Origin: an uncultured Actinomycetes bacterium
GTDB lineage: Bacteria > Actinomycetota > Actinomycetes > Mycobacteriales > Nakamurellaceae
Direction of reading: 5' to 3'
NCBI GenBank assembly: GCA_937926105.1
Contig: CALANS010000162.1
Span: 37,725-101,724 of the forward strand
DNA: 64,000 nucleotides
Part shown: positions 8,485 to 17,459 of the stretch, piece after piece
Numbering within the stretch: position 1 is the stretch's first letter
Layout: every line of letters starts with the position of its first letter
Notes under the pieces: model-generated
Told to the model about the DNA's origin: nothing
The model's database searches: none
Seen by the model: the letters and a program-made list of their open reading frames with translations, nothing else
Program-made: the position numbers and the translations under genes

Positions 8485-8948
8485 GGGACCGGCCGGTTCT
8501 CCCAGCAGCGCCGCGCGTTCCCGGGCCGCGCGGTCCAGCGAGCGGAAGTTCTGCTCGACCTCGCGAAAGTCGGACAGCAGCTCTCGTGCCGTGCTGGCCA
8601 CCCGCTGGTAATGCTCGCGCAGGGCGGTGGGATCCAACAGCGCAAGCTCTCCCTGCGACACTGCCGCGATCTCTCGGTGGATCTCGTCCCGGCGCCGCTG
8701 CAGGTCCGCCATTTGCGCTCTGGGGTCACGCTCGGTGCCGTGCACGATCTGACGGAGCAGCTCGATGACGATCTGCAGCGGGACGGTGCCCACGAAGGCC
8801 CGGTTCCGTAGGAGGATGCGGTCGCACCGCGGTTGTGCTCGACAAAGTGCCGGGCCAAGAAGGACAGCACCAGCGGGGAGTTGCCGGCCCGGAGCAGGCG
8901 CCACGCCGGATGCTCGTCGCGCAGCATCCCGATCGCGTCGTGCTCCAT
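8485..8948 (-). pseudogene. jetA: Broken 5' part of Wadjet subunit JetA (DUF3375), deleted and frameshifted
   Basis: The original start is still visible: ATG at 8948 behind GGAGGG, followed by MEHDAIGMLRDEHPAWRLL and LSFLARHFVEHNRG, the standard JetA/DUF3375 N-terminus. Near 8822 the frame changes and residues roughly 45-130 of the family are missing; JetA-like sequence resumes in another frame with RAFVGTVPLQIVIELLRQIV and a coiled-coil segment (RRRDEIHREIAAVSQGELAL through SDFREVEQNFRSLDRAARER). Around 8485 it runs into JetD sequence. So at least two deletions are present: one inside jetA, and one joining jetA to jetD with loss of jetB and jetC. JetA is the MukF/kleisin-like subunit of Wadjet. 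Confidence 0.75.
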
Positions 8949-9088
8949 GGCGACCCTCCGGTTACCTTGCCGGCGACTGGAGAGGCCGCCGTCACGGCAC
9001 AGCCTCAAGGCTGGATCCGACAGGTCTGCCGAGGTCGGGTACCTCGTCACCGCCTTCGGCAGTGAGGTGTGATGCCCAGGGAGGTCGG

Positions 9089-10195
9089 TTACGCGGCGCC
9101 CGCCTCGGTCGATCGCCGCCAGCGGATGCCCGCCTCCAGGAAGCCGTCGATGTCCCCGTCGAAGACTGCTGTCGGGTTGCCCACCTCGTGGTTGGTGCGC
9201 AGGTCCTTGACCATCTGGTACGGGTGCAGCACGTAGGAGCGCATCTGGTTGCCCCACGAGTTGCCGCCGTCGCCCTTGAGCGCGTCGATCGCCGCCTTCT
9301 CGTCCTGCCGTCTGCGTTCTAGCAGTTTGGCCTGCAACACCGTCATCGCCGACGCCCGGTTCTGGATCTGCGAGCGTTCGTTCTGGCAGGACACCACGAT
9401 CCCGGTCGGCAGGTGGGTGATGCGCACCGCGGAGTCGGTGGTATTCACGCCCTGGCCACCCGGGCCGGAGGACCGGTACACGTCGACCCGCAGGTCCTTC
9501 TCGTCGATGTCCACGTGGTCGGAGGAGTCCACCACCGGCACCACCTCCACCCCCGCGAACGAGGTCTGACGGCGGCCCTGGTTGTCGAAGGGGGAGATCC
9601 GCACCAGGCGGTGAGTGCCCTGTTCCACCGACAACGTGCCGTAGGCATAGGGCGATTTCACCTGGAACGTCGCCGATTTGAGGCCGGCCTCCTCGGCGTA
9701 GGAGGTGTCGAACACCTCGGTGGGATAGTTGTGCCGCTCGGCCCAGCGCAGGTACATCCGCAGCAGCATCTCGGCAAAATCGGCCGCGTCTACACCGCCG
9801 GCCTCGGACCGGATTGTGACCAGCGCCTCCCGCTCGTCGTATTCGCCGGACAGCAGGGTGCGGACCTCCATGGCTTCGATATCCGCGGTCAGCGCGGCCA
9901 TCTCGGACCGGGCCTCGGTGAGCGTGTCCGGATCCTCCTCACCGAGCTCGAACAGCACCTCCACGTCGTCCAGCCGTTGCCGCAAGCCCTGCACCCGCGC
10001 CAGCTCGCCCTGGGAATGCGACAGCTGGCTCGTCACCGCTTGGGCCTTCTCCTGGTCGTTCCACAGGTCGGGCGCGCTCGCCGCGACCGACAGATCCGCG
10101 ATGGTGGCCTTCAACCGCTCCAGATCGACCACGGCCTCGATCGAGTCCATGGTGGTCTGGAGTTCCTTGAGGGCGGCGGCGTCGTCGGGATTCAC
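9089..10195 (-). CDS. prfB: Peptide chain release factor 2
   Basis: This is RF2, which recognises UGA and UAA stop codons and triggers peptidyl-tRNA hydrolysis on the ribosome. The 368-residue protein carries the stop-codon-reading SPF tripeptide (residues 201-203) and the catalytic GGQ loop ([23 protein letters not shown] at 246-248). The GTG at 10195 is chosen because it begins the family's conserved N-terminus; the spacing to a ribosome binding site is weak. Unlike E. coli there is no in-frame UGA and no programmed frameshift near codon 26. In many actinobacteria prfB stands next to ftsE-ftsX-smpB; here that block is 48 kb away. Confidence 0.97.
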   Translation of the reverse strand: MNPDDAAALKELQTTMDSIEAVVDLERLKATIADLSVAASAPDLWNDQEKAQAVTSQLSHSQGELARVQGLRQRLDDVEVLFELGEEDPDTLTEARSEMAALTADIEAMEVRTLLSGEYDEREALVTIRSEAGGVDAADFAEMLLRMYLRWAERHNYPTEVFDTSYAEEAGLKSATFQVKSPYAYGTLSVEQGTHRLVRISPFDNQGRRQTSFAGVEVVPVVDSSDHVDIDEKDLRVDVYRSSGPGGQGVNTTDSAVRITHLPTGIVVSCQNERSQIQNRASAMTVLQAKLLERRRQDEKAAIDALKGDGGNSWGNQMRSYVLHPYQMVKDLRTNHEVGNPTAVFDGDIDGFLEAGIRWRRSTEAGAA

Positions 10196-10315
10196 AACAG
10201 TCCAGCCTACGCGGGGCGGCGAGTGGATCCGGCCGGGCAGGTCCCGGTGTGCGGCGGCCCATTCCGTCGGGTATATTCCGCGAGGAGTAATTAGCCAGCG
10301 GTGGAGAGGGGACGG

Positions 10316-11056
10316 GTGGACGTGGTGAGTCCGATGGCCATCGCGGCACTCGGCCTGCTCGCCGAGCGGCCCATGCACCCCTACGAGATGTACCAACTGC
10401 TGCTGGCACGCGAGGAAGACAGGGTGCTCAAGGTCCGGCCCGGGACGCTCTACCACACGGTGGACCGGCTGGCGCGGGATGGCCTGGTCCGTCCGCTACA
10501 CACCGAGCGCGAGGGCAACCGACCCGAGCGCACCACCTTCGATATCACCGAGCAGGGGCGCCGTGAGCTGTCCCGGCGAGTCCTCGAAATGCTCGCCGCG
10601 CCGTCCCGAGAATACCCGGAGTTCCCGTTGGCGATCTCGGAGGCACACAACCTGTCCGCCACCCAGGTGATCTCGTGCCTGCGCACCAGGATGCAGGCGC
10701 TGCTCGACGAGGAGGACTATGTCGCCGCGCGGCTGCGGGCGCATGGCGCCTCGGACGTGCCCCGGCTGTACTGGCTGAACGTGGACTACGACCGGGCCAT
10801 GCGGGAGGCCGAACTCGCCTGGCTGCGGCGCATCGTTGGTGAGATCGACACCGGCGAGTTGCCCTGGCGGGACTCCGCGGAGGTCAGGGCGCATGCAGCA
10901 CGGATGGTCCAGGCGGAACCGGGGGCCGCTGTCGGACCGGCGGAGGACGATGAACGGGTGTCGTCGCCGGTACCCCGTCACCGCCCCGGCGCTCGCCGGC
11001 GACGCCGACCGAACAGCATGCCACCGTCACCACATCGCGAACCTCAAGACCGATGA
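10316..11056 (+). CDS. PadR-family transcriptional regulator
   Basis: This is a winged-helix regulator of the PadR family, about 246 residues. The N-terminal domain ([20 protein letters not shown], then [19 protein letters not shown]) is the DNA-binding part, followed by a helical dimerisation tail and a basic, disordered-looking C-terminus. Several in-frame GTG codons (10301, 10316, 10322, 10325) could be the start; I prefer 10316 because GAGAGGGGAC precedes it. It is 18 bases upstream of an exporter gene in the same direction, the usual pairing of PadR repressors with the drug exporter they control. Confidence 0.9.
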   Translation: MDVVSPMAIAALGLLAERPMHPYEMYQLLLAREEDRVLKVRPGTLYHTVDRLARDGLVRPLHTEREGNRPERTTFDITEQGRRELSRRVLEMLAAPSREYPEFPLAISEAHNLSATQVISCLRTRMQALLDEEDYVAARLRAHGASDVPRLYWLNVDYDRAMREAELAWLRRIVGEIDTGELPWRDSAEVRAHAARMVQAEPGAAVGPAEDDERVSSPVPRHRPGARRRRRPNSMPPSPHREPQDR

Positions 11057-11074
11057 AGATAAGGAACCAACAGC

Positions 11075-12652
11075 GTGACCAGCACCGATACCTCCATGGG
11101 CAGCGAACCGCCGCGCGGTGATGCCCGTCGGTCCGAACCGGAGGCGGTCGTCAACCCGTGGGCCGCCCTGTGGGCGCTGTGCCTGGGCTTTTTCATGATC
11201 CTGGTCGACTCGACCATCGTGTCCGTCGCTATCCCGTCCATGATGAAGGGCCTGGGTGCCGGCATTAACGAGGTGCTCTGGGTGACCAGCGCCTACCTGC
11301 TGGCCTACGCCGTGCCGCTGCTGATCACCGGCCGGCTCGGCGACCGATTCGGGCCCAAGGCGCTTTACCAGACCGGTCTGGTGCTGTTCACGCTCTCGTC
11401 CCTGTGGTGCGGGTTCTCCGGCGACATCACCATGCTGATCGTCGCGCGGGTGTTCCAGGGACTGGGCGCCTCGATGATGACCCCGCAGACGATGACGGTG
11501 ATTACCCGCACCTTCCCCGCGAACCGGCGCGGCACCGCGATGGGTATGTGGGGCGCGGTGGCCGGTGTCGCCACCCTGGTCGGCCCGATTCTGGGCGGCG
11601 TGCTGATCGACTCGCTCGGCTGGGAGTGGATCTTCTTCATCAACGTGCCGATCGGAGTGGTGGGACTGGGTCTGGCGCTGAGGTTGGTGCCGCACCTGCC
11701 CACCCACGCGCACCGCTTCGACTGGGTCGGTGTCGTGCTGTCGGCGGGGGGGCTGTTCTGCCTGGTGTTCGGCATCCAGGAGGGTCAGAACTACGACTGG
11801 GGCACCATCGCCGGGCCGATCTCGGTATGGCTGCTGATCATCGTCGGCATCGTGTTGCTGGCCGCATTCGTGGTGTGGCAGGCGTACGGGCGCTCGGAGC
11901 CGCTGGTGCCGCTGGGGCTGTTCCGAGACCGGAATTTTTCGCTGGCGAACATCGGTATCACGTCGGTCGGGTTCTCCATTACCGCGCTGGCTTACCCGAT
12001 GATGCTGTATGCGCAGTCGGTGCTGGGCCTGAGCCCGACGCGGTCCGCGCTGCTGATGATCCCGATGGCCGTGTTGTCCGGCGGGCTGGCCCGTCCGGTG
12101 GGCAAGCTGGTGGATCGCATGCATCCGCGGTACCTGGCGGGGTTCGGCCTGGCATGCATGATCGCCGCGTTGGTGTGGCTGGCCTTGATCGTCTCGCCCA
12201 CGTTGCCGATCTGGCAGCTGGAACTGCCGATCGCGCTGATGGGACTGGCCAACGCGTTCATGTGGTCGCCGCTGTCGGCCACCGCCACCCGCAACTTGCC
12301 GATGCATGCCGCGGGCGCCGGATCCGGGGTGTACAACACCACCCGGCAGGTGGGTGCCGTGCTGGGCAGCGCCGGCATCGCGGTGTTCATGGAATACCTG
12401 CTCACCCGGGCATTCGGCGCGGCGGCGGCGGACGCCGGGTCCTACAGCCAGTCCGGGCCGTTGCCGGAAGCGATGCGGGACGGATTCGCCACGGCCATGG
12501 GGCATTCGCTACTGCTTCCCGCCGGCGTGCTGGTGATCGGGCTGATCGCGGCGCTGTGCTTCGCGCGGCCGGTGCAGACCCTGCGGGGCGGTGCGCGTCG
12601 TGGCACTGCCGGTGACGAGCCCGTCGGGGCGCGGGCCGTGGCCGGAGAGTGA
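11075..12652 (+). CDS. MFS exporter of the DHA2 (EmrB/QacA) family
   Basis: This 525-residue integral membrane protein has about 14 hydrophobic helices, as expected for proton-driven drug exporters of the DHA2 group. Visible marks are the motif-A loop GRLGDRFGPK after the second helix and the antiporter motif C region AGVATLVGPILGGVLID in helix five. The start is a GTG at 11075 behind AAGGA. It forms a pair with the PadR regulator upstream and would export a toxic or signalling compound that relieves PadR repression; the substrate is unknown. A long antisense reading frame opposite it is a composition artefact. Confidence 0.92.
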   Translation: MTSTDTSMGSEPPRGDARRSEPEAVVNPWAALWALCLGFFMILVDSTIVSVAIPSMMKGLGAGINEVLWVTSAYLLAYAVPLLITGRLGDRFGPKALYQTGLVLFTLSSLWCGFSGDITMLIVARVFQGLGASMMTPQTMTVITRTFPANRRGTAMGMWGAVAGVATLVGPILGGVLIDSLGWEWIFFINVPIGVVGLGLALRLVPHLPTHAHRFDWVGVVLSAGGLFCLVFGIQEGQNYDWGTIAGPISVWLLIIVGIVLLAAFVVWQAYGRSEPLVPLGLFRDRNFSLANIGITSVGFSITALAYPMMLYAQSVLGLSPTRSALLMIPMAVLSGGLARPVGKLVDRMHPRYLAGFGLACMIAALVWLALIVSPTLPIWQLELPIALMGLANAFMWSPLSATATRNLPMHAAGAGSGVYNTTRQVGAVLGSAGIAVFMEYLLTRAFGAAAADAGSYSQSGPLPEAMRDGFATAMGHSLLLPAGVLVIGLIAALCFARPVQTLRGGARRGTAGDEPVGARAVAGE

Positions 12653-12682
12653 ACCGGGAATACCCGCTGGGCAGCGGCTGCG

Positions 12683-13204
12683 TCAGGAGCCTTCGCGCAG
12701 CTGGCCGATGTGCACGGTGTAAACGCCGGTGACGGTGTTGTGCGAGCCGGACAGCACGGTGGGCACTCCGGGCAGGGTGATCTGGGCGATGACGCACAGG
12801 TCGTAGGTCGCCCCCGGCTGGTAGCTGGGCGCGACGGCAGGAGCCTGCCGGCAGTCGGAACCCGAAGCGACGGCCCGCACCGTCATCGTGTCGGGGGTGA
12901 TGCCCTGATCCTGCAGATCCTGGCCGGCCACGGCCCTGATCAACGGCTCGCCCACGGACCCGGAGGTGGATGTCTCGATCAGACGGCCGGCGTCGCGGGC
13001 GGCTTGCGCGACCGCGAGGGTGGCAGCCTGCAGTCGCAGCAGCGCGATCAGGATGTACATCGTAGGAATCAGCAGCAGGACGGCCAGGAACACCACCTCG
13101 ATGATGGCCCGGCCGTCGTCGCGCGCCGCGCGGCGTGCCCCACGCAGCCGGACCATCAGCATGACGGCTGGTCCATCGACGAGTGCGCGCGGCGATGGCG
13201 TCAC
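12683..13204 (-). CDS. TadE/TadG-like pilus assembly protein
   Basis: This is a 173-residue protein with one N-terminal membrane helix (VVFLAVLLLIPTMYILIALL, about residues 37-56) preceded by the acidic E of a TadE-type processing region (GRAIIEVV) and followed by an extracytoplasmic domain. Such TadE/G pseudopilins help assemble Flp/Tad pili. The GTG at 13204 overlaps the previous gene's stop in a GTGA. It is the last gene of the minus-strand tad operon and is convergent with the exporter gene. Confidence 0.8.
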   Translation of the reverse strand: MTPSPRALVDGPAVMLMVRLRGARRAARDDGRAIIEVVFLAVLLLIPTMYILIALLRLQAATLAVAQAARDAGRLIETSTSGSVGEPLIRAVAGQDLQDQGITPDTMTVRAVASGSDCRQAPAVAPSYQPGATYDLCVIAQITLPGVPTVLSGSHNTVTGVYTVHIGQLREGS

Positions 13205-13617
13205 CGCGGCTCCCGCAGGGCGTGGCCGGTGACGGTGATGTCCGGCATGATCCCGTTCAACAGGGGCATGATTCCCGGCGCCTGCATGGTGCAGGTCACC
13301 GCGAGCATGCGGCCGGTGTCGCTACCGTTGCGGCACGTCACGGTGCCGGCCGCCGACCCGGCCAGGGTATGCGAGATGATCTCCGCCGCCCGCTGGGATG
13401 CGGCCGCGTCGGGCACATCGGCGTTGGCCGCGTAGCGGGCTGCCTGCGCGGCCGCGCTGGTCAGCAGCAGGCGACCGTAGGCCCACAACCCGATGGTCAC
13501 CAGCCCGAAGAACAGCATCATCAGCAGCACCAGCACCATGACGAACTCCGCGACGGCGGAGCCGTTGTCCCCACGCGGATTCGACGGCCGGGACGGCCGA
13601 CTATCGCTGCCGCTCAA
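13201..13617 (-). CDS. TadE-like pseudopilin
   Basis: This is a 138-residue TadE-family protein: a short basic N-terminus, the conserved NGSAVAEFVMVLVLLMMLFF processing region and membrane helix (residues about 18-37), and a secreted domain with two cysteines (VTCRNG and VTCTMQ) that may form a disulphide. It starts with a TTG at 13617 overlapping the previous stop (TTGA), and ends in a GTGA overlap with the next TadE/G-like gene, so translation of the operon is tightly coupled. It is part of the tad pilus locus. Confidence 0.85.
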   Translation of the reverse strand: MSGSDSRPSRPSNPRGDNGSAVAEFVMVLVLLMMLFFGLVTIGLWAYGRLLLTSAAAQAARYAANADVPDAAASQRAAEIISHTLAGSAAGTVTCRNGSDTGRMLAVTCTMQAPGIMPLLNGIMPDITVTGHALREPR

Positions 13618-13868
13618 CCGCTGTCCGTGATGGACCGGAACGCGTCGCCGACCGCGTCGAGCACGGCCTTGCGGAACACGACCAGCAACGCGATCACCAC
13701 GATGGCCGTCATCATCGTGATCATGACCCAGCCAGGCACGTCTCCGCGGTCGCTGCGGGCGCCTTCTCGCGGGCCGGGGGTGCGGCGGACCTTCGGCGGC
13801 ACGAGTGTCAGAACGATCAGCATCGTGCAGGCACGTTCCAGGGCGGTCGCGGGATTGCTGATGTTCAC
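13614..13868 (-). CDS. Small membrane protein of tad locus (Flp pilin/DUF4244-like position)
   Basis: This is an 84-residue protein with one long C-terminal-half hydrophobic helix (WVMITMMTAIVVIALLVVF) followed by a short amphipathic tail. The GTG at 13868 has an excellent AAGGAG six bases upstream. In actinobacterial tad operons the gene between tadC and the TadE genes usually encodes the Flp pilin or a DUF4244 protein, and this one matches by size and position. The hydrophobic segment lacks an obvious pilin G/E cleavage motif, so its identity as the major pilin is uncertain. Confidence 0.7.
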   Translation of the reverse strand: MNISNPATALERACTMLIVLTLVPPKVRRTPGPREGARSDRGDVPGWVMITMMTAIVVIALLVVFRKAVLDAVGDAFRSITDSG

Positions 13869-13931
13869 GCCGATCTCCTTGTGGTGGTGGGGCGGGTCGT
13901 CCATCGTTGTTTCGGGGCATGGATTCTCGGA

Positions 13932-14864
13932 TCAGCGGGCCACCGTCGTGATGGCGATCAGACCCGGGAAGAACGCGAACAGGATCGTGATGGGCAGGAT
14001 GAGGAACACCACCGGCACCATCATCAGGATTTCCTTGCGGCCGCCCGCCTCCAGCAGTTGCCGCTTGCCCAGTGCCCGAACGTCGGCGGCCTGCGCTCGC
14101 AGCACGTCCGCCAGCGGCGTGCCACGCTCGATCGCCACCGCCATCCCGTCCAGGAAACGGGCCAGTGGCTCCAGTCGAGTTCGATCCCGCGCGGCCAGCA
14201 GAGCTTGCTGGACGGGCGTACCGGACCGGGTGTCGGCCAGAATCTCGCGCAGGTGCTCGGCGAGGTGACCGTGCGACAGCGTCGTGACCCTGCCGATCGC
14301 ACCGAGTGGACCCTCGCCGGCCGTGACCGCCAGGGCCAGCATCTCGGCGATGACCGGGAATTCGGCGAGGATCTCGGCATTGCGACGGGACACGCTCTGG
14401 GTCAGCCACCAGTCGCGCGCTAACACCCCGGCCGTGGCGCTGACCAGGATGATTAGCACCAGCAGCAGGGGGCTGTCGTGCCCCGTGAGAAGCGCCAGCA
14501 GCGCGACGGCCAACCCGCCCCCGGCTCCCAGAGTGCCCCACACGACCTGCTCGGTGCGGAACTGCTCGGTGGTCTTCTGTGAGCCGAGCACCGCCAGTCG
14601 GGCGCGCACCGACGCCTGTCCACCGATCACCTTGTCCAGGAAGCGGACCGCATCTCGCATGAGCGGGGCGGCGAGCCGACCGAGGGTGCTGACCGTCCCG
14701 GACCGCCCAGTGGTCAACAGCCGGGACGGCGCGGTGGTGTCGACCAGGTAGGGCGCGATGCGGTCGGAGAGCGATGGCCGTCGCAGCGGCGGCGAGCAGA
14801 GGACCGCGACCAGCAGCCCCACGCCGCCGAGCAGTCCCAATGCGGCACCGATCACCGGCATCAT
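13932..14864 (-). CDS. tadC: Tad pilus inner-membrane protein, type II secretion F domain (TadC-like)
   Basis: This is a 310-residue membrane protein with an N-terminal helix, a central pair of helices, a cytoplasmic T2SF domain (from about AEFPVIAEMLALAVTAGEGP to ERGTPLADVLRAQ) and C-terminal helices (LMMVPVVFLILPITILFAFF). TadC together with TadB forms the platform on which the TadA ATPase assembles the pilus. The first of two ATGs (14864) overlaps the stop of tadB. It belongs to a minus-strand run tadB-tadC-pilin-like-TadE-TadE/G. Confidence 0.9.
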   Translation of the reverse strand: MMPVIGAALGLLGGVGLLVAVLCSPPLRRPSLSDRIAPYLVDTTAPSRLLTTGRSGTVSTLGRLAAPLMRDAVRFLDKVIGGQASVRARLAVLGSQKTTEQFRTEQVVWGTLGAGGGLAVALLALLTGHDSPLLLVLIILVSATAGVLARDWWLTQSVSRRNAEILAEFPVIAEMLALAVTAGEGPLGAIGRVTTLSHGHLAEHLREILADTRSGTPVQQALLAARDRTRLEPLARFLDGMAVAIERGTPLADVLRAQAADVRALGKRQLLEAGGRKEILMMVPVVFLILPITILFAFFPGLIAITTVAR

Positions 14865-15715
14865 CGCAGCACCCGGCGATCCTCGGGCAGCCTGCCGATC
14901 CGGACCATCAGCCGGTAGGCCACCACGGACAGCGCCGCACCAGCGACCAGGATGAGGGTGCCGGCGGCCGTGTCGTAGGCGGACAGCGTTTCGCGCTGGG
15001 TGGTCAGCAGCAACAGCACCAGCCACGGCGCCGCCACCGCCATGCGGGCGGCCGTCACCGACCAGGACTGCCGAGCCAGCAGTTCGGACCGGGCGCGGGC
15101 ATCCTCACGCAAGAATGCACTCAGCGTGGACAGCAGCCGCCCGAGGTCGGTGCCGCCCACTTCCCGTGCCACCCGCAGTGATTCACAGACGCGATCGCCG
15201 ACGGGGTCGGCCAGTGCTGCCTTGAGCCGGTCCAGGGACTCGTTGAACGCGCCGGTGGCGCGGTAGTCGGTTCCGAAGCTATGGAACGGCTCGCGCAGCT
15301 GCTCGGGGCCTCGGGCGCCGATCGCGGACAGCGCTTCCGGCAGGGACAGCCCGGCGCGCACCCCGGAGGTGAGGTTGTCCACCACCTCCGGCCACAGTTC
15401 ACGAAGATCGGCGCGGCGCCGGCGGCGCATCCGCTGCACGATGATCCAGGGCAGGTACGAGGCGAACAGGCCGAAGATCAGTGAGACTGACACCGTGCGG
15501 GTGGTGACGAACACGATGAGCAGGACCACCACTCCGATCAGCGCCTGCAGGCCGAAGATCTGCAGCGGACGAACGCCGCCCAACCCCGCCTGGGCCAGCA
15601 TTTCGCGGATCTTGTCGCCGCGTACGGGGCGATGAGATGTGCTGGGGCGCAGGGTAAATCCCTGCCAGATGAGCAGCAGGCCGGTGCCGGCCAGCAGCCC
15701 GACAAGTGCCCCCAC
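14861..15715 (-). CDS. tadB: Tad pilus inner-membrane protein, type II secretion F domain (TadB-like)
   Basis: This is a 284-residue platform protein with an N-terminal helix, two central helices (residues about 50-95), a T2SF domain (ELWPEVVDNLTSGVRAGLSL, then VAREVGGTDLGRLLSTLSAF) and C-terminal helices. I place the start at GTG 15715 because GAAGGAGG stands seven bases upstream. It is the first gene of the tad operon fragment. Its usual upstream neighbour, the ATPase gene tadA, is not adjacent but 19 kb away at 34563, in the same orientation. Confidence 0.9.
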   Translation of the reverse strand: MGALVGLLAGTGLLLIWQGFTLRPSTSHRPVRGDKIREMLAQAGLGGVRPLQIFGLQALIGVVVLLIVFVTTRTVSVSLIFGLFASYLPWIIVQRMRRRRRADLRELWPEVVDNLTSGVRAGLSLPEALSAIGARGPEQLREPFHSFGTDYRATGAFNESLDRLKAALADPVGDRVCESLRVAREVGGTDLGRLLSTLSAFLREDARARSELLARQSWSVTAARMAVAAPWLVLLLLTTQRETLSAYDTAAGTLILVAGAALSVVAYRLMVRIGRLPEDRRVLR

Positions 15716-16027
15716 CGCGCGTCCTCCTTCGCCCCGAATCTGGTGACCTGCGCAAATGCACCCTAAGCCCATCCTGGTGGGTGAACGGCCGCGAGCAGCA
15801 GTTGTCCACAGCGATCACCCCAATAGGTGACACCGGGCTGCGTCGTTCACGGATGGTGACGGGCATGGTCCACGGGGTGGTGACGGCGGTATGGGTGGTC
15901 CCCGCCGCGGCCAGACGCGGGACGTCGGCGGGTGACCGTCAGGAGCGCGCTGCGGCCACGGTAGGATCGTCACCGGTGTGCCGGGAAGCCTGGTCGGCGC
16001 CCTGCCGCCGACCCCGAACGGACCTCC
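15716..16027. other. Intergenic region between tadB and nhaA
   Basis: This 312-base spacer separates two divergent genes. It contains a TAGGAT at 15962-15967 that may be a -10 element for nhaA and an inverted repeat TCACC-6-GGTGA near 15815-15830. No ribosomal or RNA gene is evident and no convincing coding sequence is seen. Confidence 0.4.
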
Positions 16028-17431
16028 GTGCCGACCAGCTCGCACCGCCCGCACCGTCGAATCCGCCGGCGTGCCCGGCGCCGGGCGGAACGTCGCCGGA
16101 TCTCCGCACTGCTGCGCACCGAGACGGTGGGCGGCATGCTGCTGGTGGCCGCCGCCGTGCTGGCGGTGGTCGCCGCGAACTCCCCGCTGCACGAGGCCTA
16201 CCTCGCGGTGCGGGACTATCGGATCGGGCCATCCGCGCTGGGACTCTCGCTGTCGGTGCAGCAGTGGACTGCGGACGGACTCCTGACACTGTTCTTCTTT
16301 CTCGCCGGGCTGGAGCTCAAGCGGGAGTTCGTGGTGGGGGAGTTGCGCGATCCGCGGCGGGCCGTGGTGCCGGTCGCGGCGGCGGTGGGCGGCATGGTCG
16401 TTCCCGCCGTGATCTACCTGCTGGTGGTTGCCGGCACCCCCGGAGCGGCCACCGGGTGGGCAATCCCGACCGCCACCGACATTGCCTTCGCGCTGGCGGT
16501 TCTCGCCGTGGTGGGTCGGCATCTGCCGTCGACGCTGCGGACCTTCCTGCTCACGCTGGCAGTGGTGGACGACCTGCTGGCCATCGTGGTGATCGCGCTG
16601 TTTTACACACGCAGACTGGACTGGGGATACCTGGGGCTGGCGCTGGTGGCGGTCGCGGTGTTCACGGCCGGGGTGCAGCGGGGACGCGGCGCCTGGTGGG
16701 GTTCCGCCTGGCTGCTGTTGCCGGTGGCGGTGACGGCGTGGGCGTTGATGCACGCCTCCGGGGTACATGCCACCGTCGCGGGTGTGCTGATGGGTTTCGC
16801 GGTCCCGGTGCTGGGCCGCCGGCGCAGCACCGATGACGACGGCGACACCGACGACACCGATGACGCCAGTGACGTGGGCGACCTCGGCGACCCTGGCGAC
16901 ACCGATGACGCCGATGACGGCAGTTCGGGCCGTGCTCGTGCCGCTGCGAGTGCGCGGGCTGCGGCGCCATGCCTGGTGGACCGGCTCGATCACCTGCTGC
17001 GCCCGCTGTCCGCGGGCGTGGCGGTGCCGCTGTTCGCGTTCTTCGCGGCCGGCGTGTCGGTCGGCGGCATCACGGGGCTGGCCCGGGCGCTATCCAGCCC
17101 GGTGGCGTTGGGCGTGGCGGCCGGCCTGGTGGTCGGAAAACCGGTCGGCATCTTGCTGGCCACCCTGCTCACCACGAGACTGACACGCTCGCCCATGCTC
17201 TCGGACCTGGCGTCGGCCGATCTTGTGGGGCTGGCGATGCTGGGTGGCGTGGGCTTCACCGTGTCGCTGCTGATCGGCGATCTGGCCTTCTCCGGTCAAC
17301 TCGACCGGGCCGCCGAGGTGCAGGTAGCGGTGCTGGCCGGATCGGTGCTCGCGTCGGTGCTGGCCGGGATCGTGCTGGCCGCCCGCAGCCGCCGGTATCG
17401 AGCCGCTTCGCTCGCGCCGGACCGCCGTTGA
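16028..17431 (+). CDS. nhaA: Na+/H+ antiporter NhaA with Asp-rich loop insertion
   Basis: This is a 467-residue sodium/proton antiporter of the NhaA family (typical size 390-440). It shows [18 protein letters not shown], the [14 protein letters not shown] helix and [17 protein letters not shown], whose paired Asp residues bind the ion. The start is a GTG at 16028 after an arginine-rich lead ([20 protein letters not shown]). Unusual is a low-complexity acidic stretch at about residues 268-300, made of DTDD/DASD/DLGD steps, in the loop between the two halves of the antiporter; the family normally has a short loop there. The gene stands alone and is convergent with an MFS gene. Confidence 0.93.
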   Translation: MPTSSHRPHRRIRRRARRRAERRRISALLRTETVGGMLLVAAAVLAVVAANSPLHEAYLAVRDYRIGPSALGLSLSVQQWTADGLLTLFFFLAGLELKREFVVGELRDPRRAVVPVAAAVGGMVVPAVIYLLVVAGTPGAATGWAIPTATDIAFALAVLAVVGRHLPSTLRTFLLTLAVVDDLLAIVVIALFYTRRLDWGYLGLALVAVAVFTAGVQRGRGAWWGSAWLLLPVAVTAWALMHASGVHATVAGVLMGFAVPVLGRRRSTDDDGDTDDTDDASDVGDLGDPGDTDDADDGSSGRARAAASARAAAPCLVDRLDHLLRPLSAGVAVPLFAFFAAGVSVGGITGLARALSSPVALGVAAGLVVGKPVGILLATLLTTRLTRSPMLSDLASADLVGLAMLGGVGFTVSLLIGDLAFSGQLDRAAEVQVAVLAGSVLASVLAGIVLAARSRRYRAASLAPDRR

Positions 17432-17459
17432 TCCGGGTTGCCCCATCGGGCATGCGGAG

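Noticed and set aside
7891..8904. The joined JetA-JetD frame as a normal fusion protein
   Set aside because: The natural JetA start is in a different frame, and both parent proteins lack large conserved parts, so decay by deletion is the simpler reading; I kept the possibility only as a remark.
9089..10195. Programmed +1 frameshift in prfB
   Set aside because: The frame is continuous from the GTG through the N-terminal helices, with no in-frame TGA; no frameshift is needed.
11027..12505. A 492-codon open frame antisense to the DHA2 exporter
   Set aside because: It is rich in His, Gln, Arg and Pro with no domain pattern, the mark of a high-GC reading frame opposite a membrane protein; the plus-strand MFS gene explains the region.
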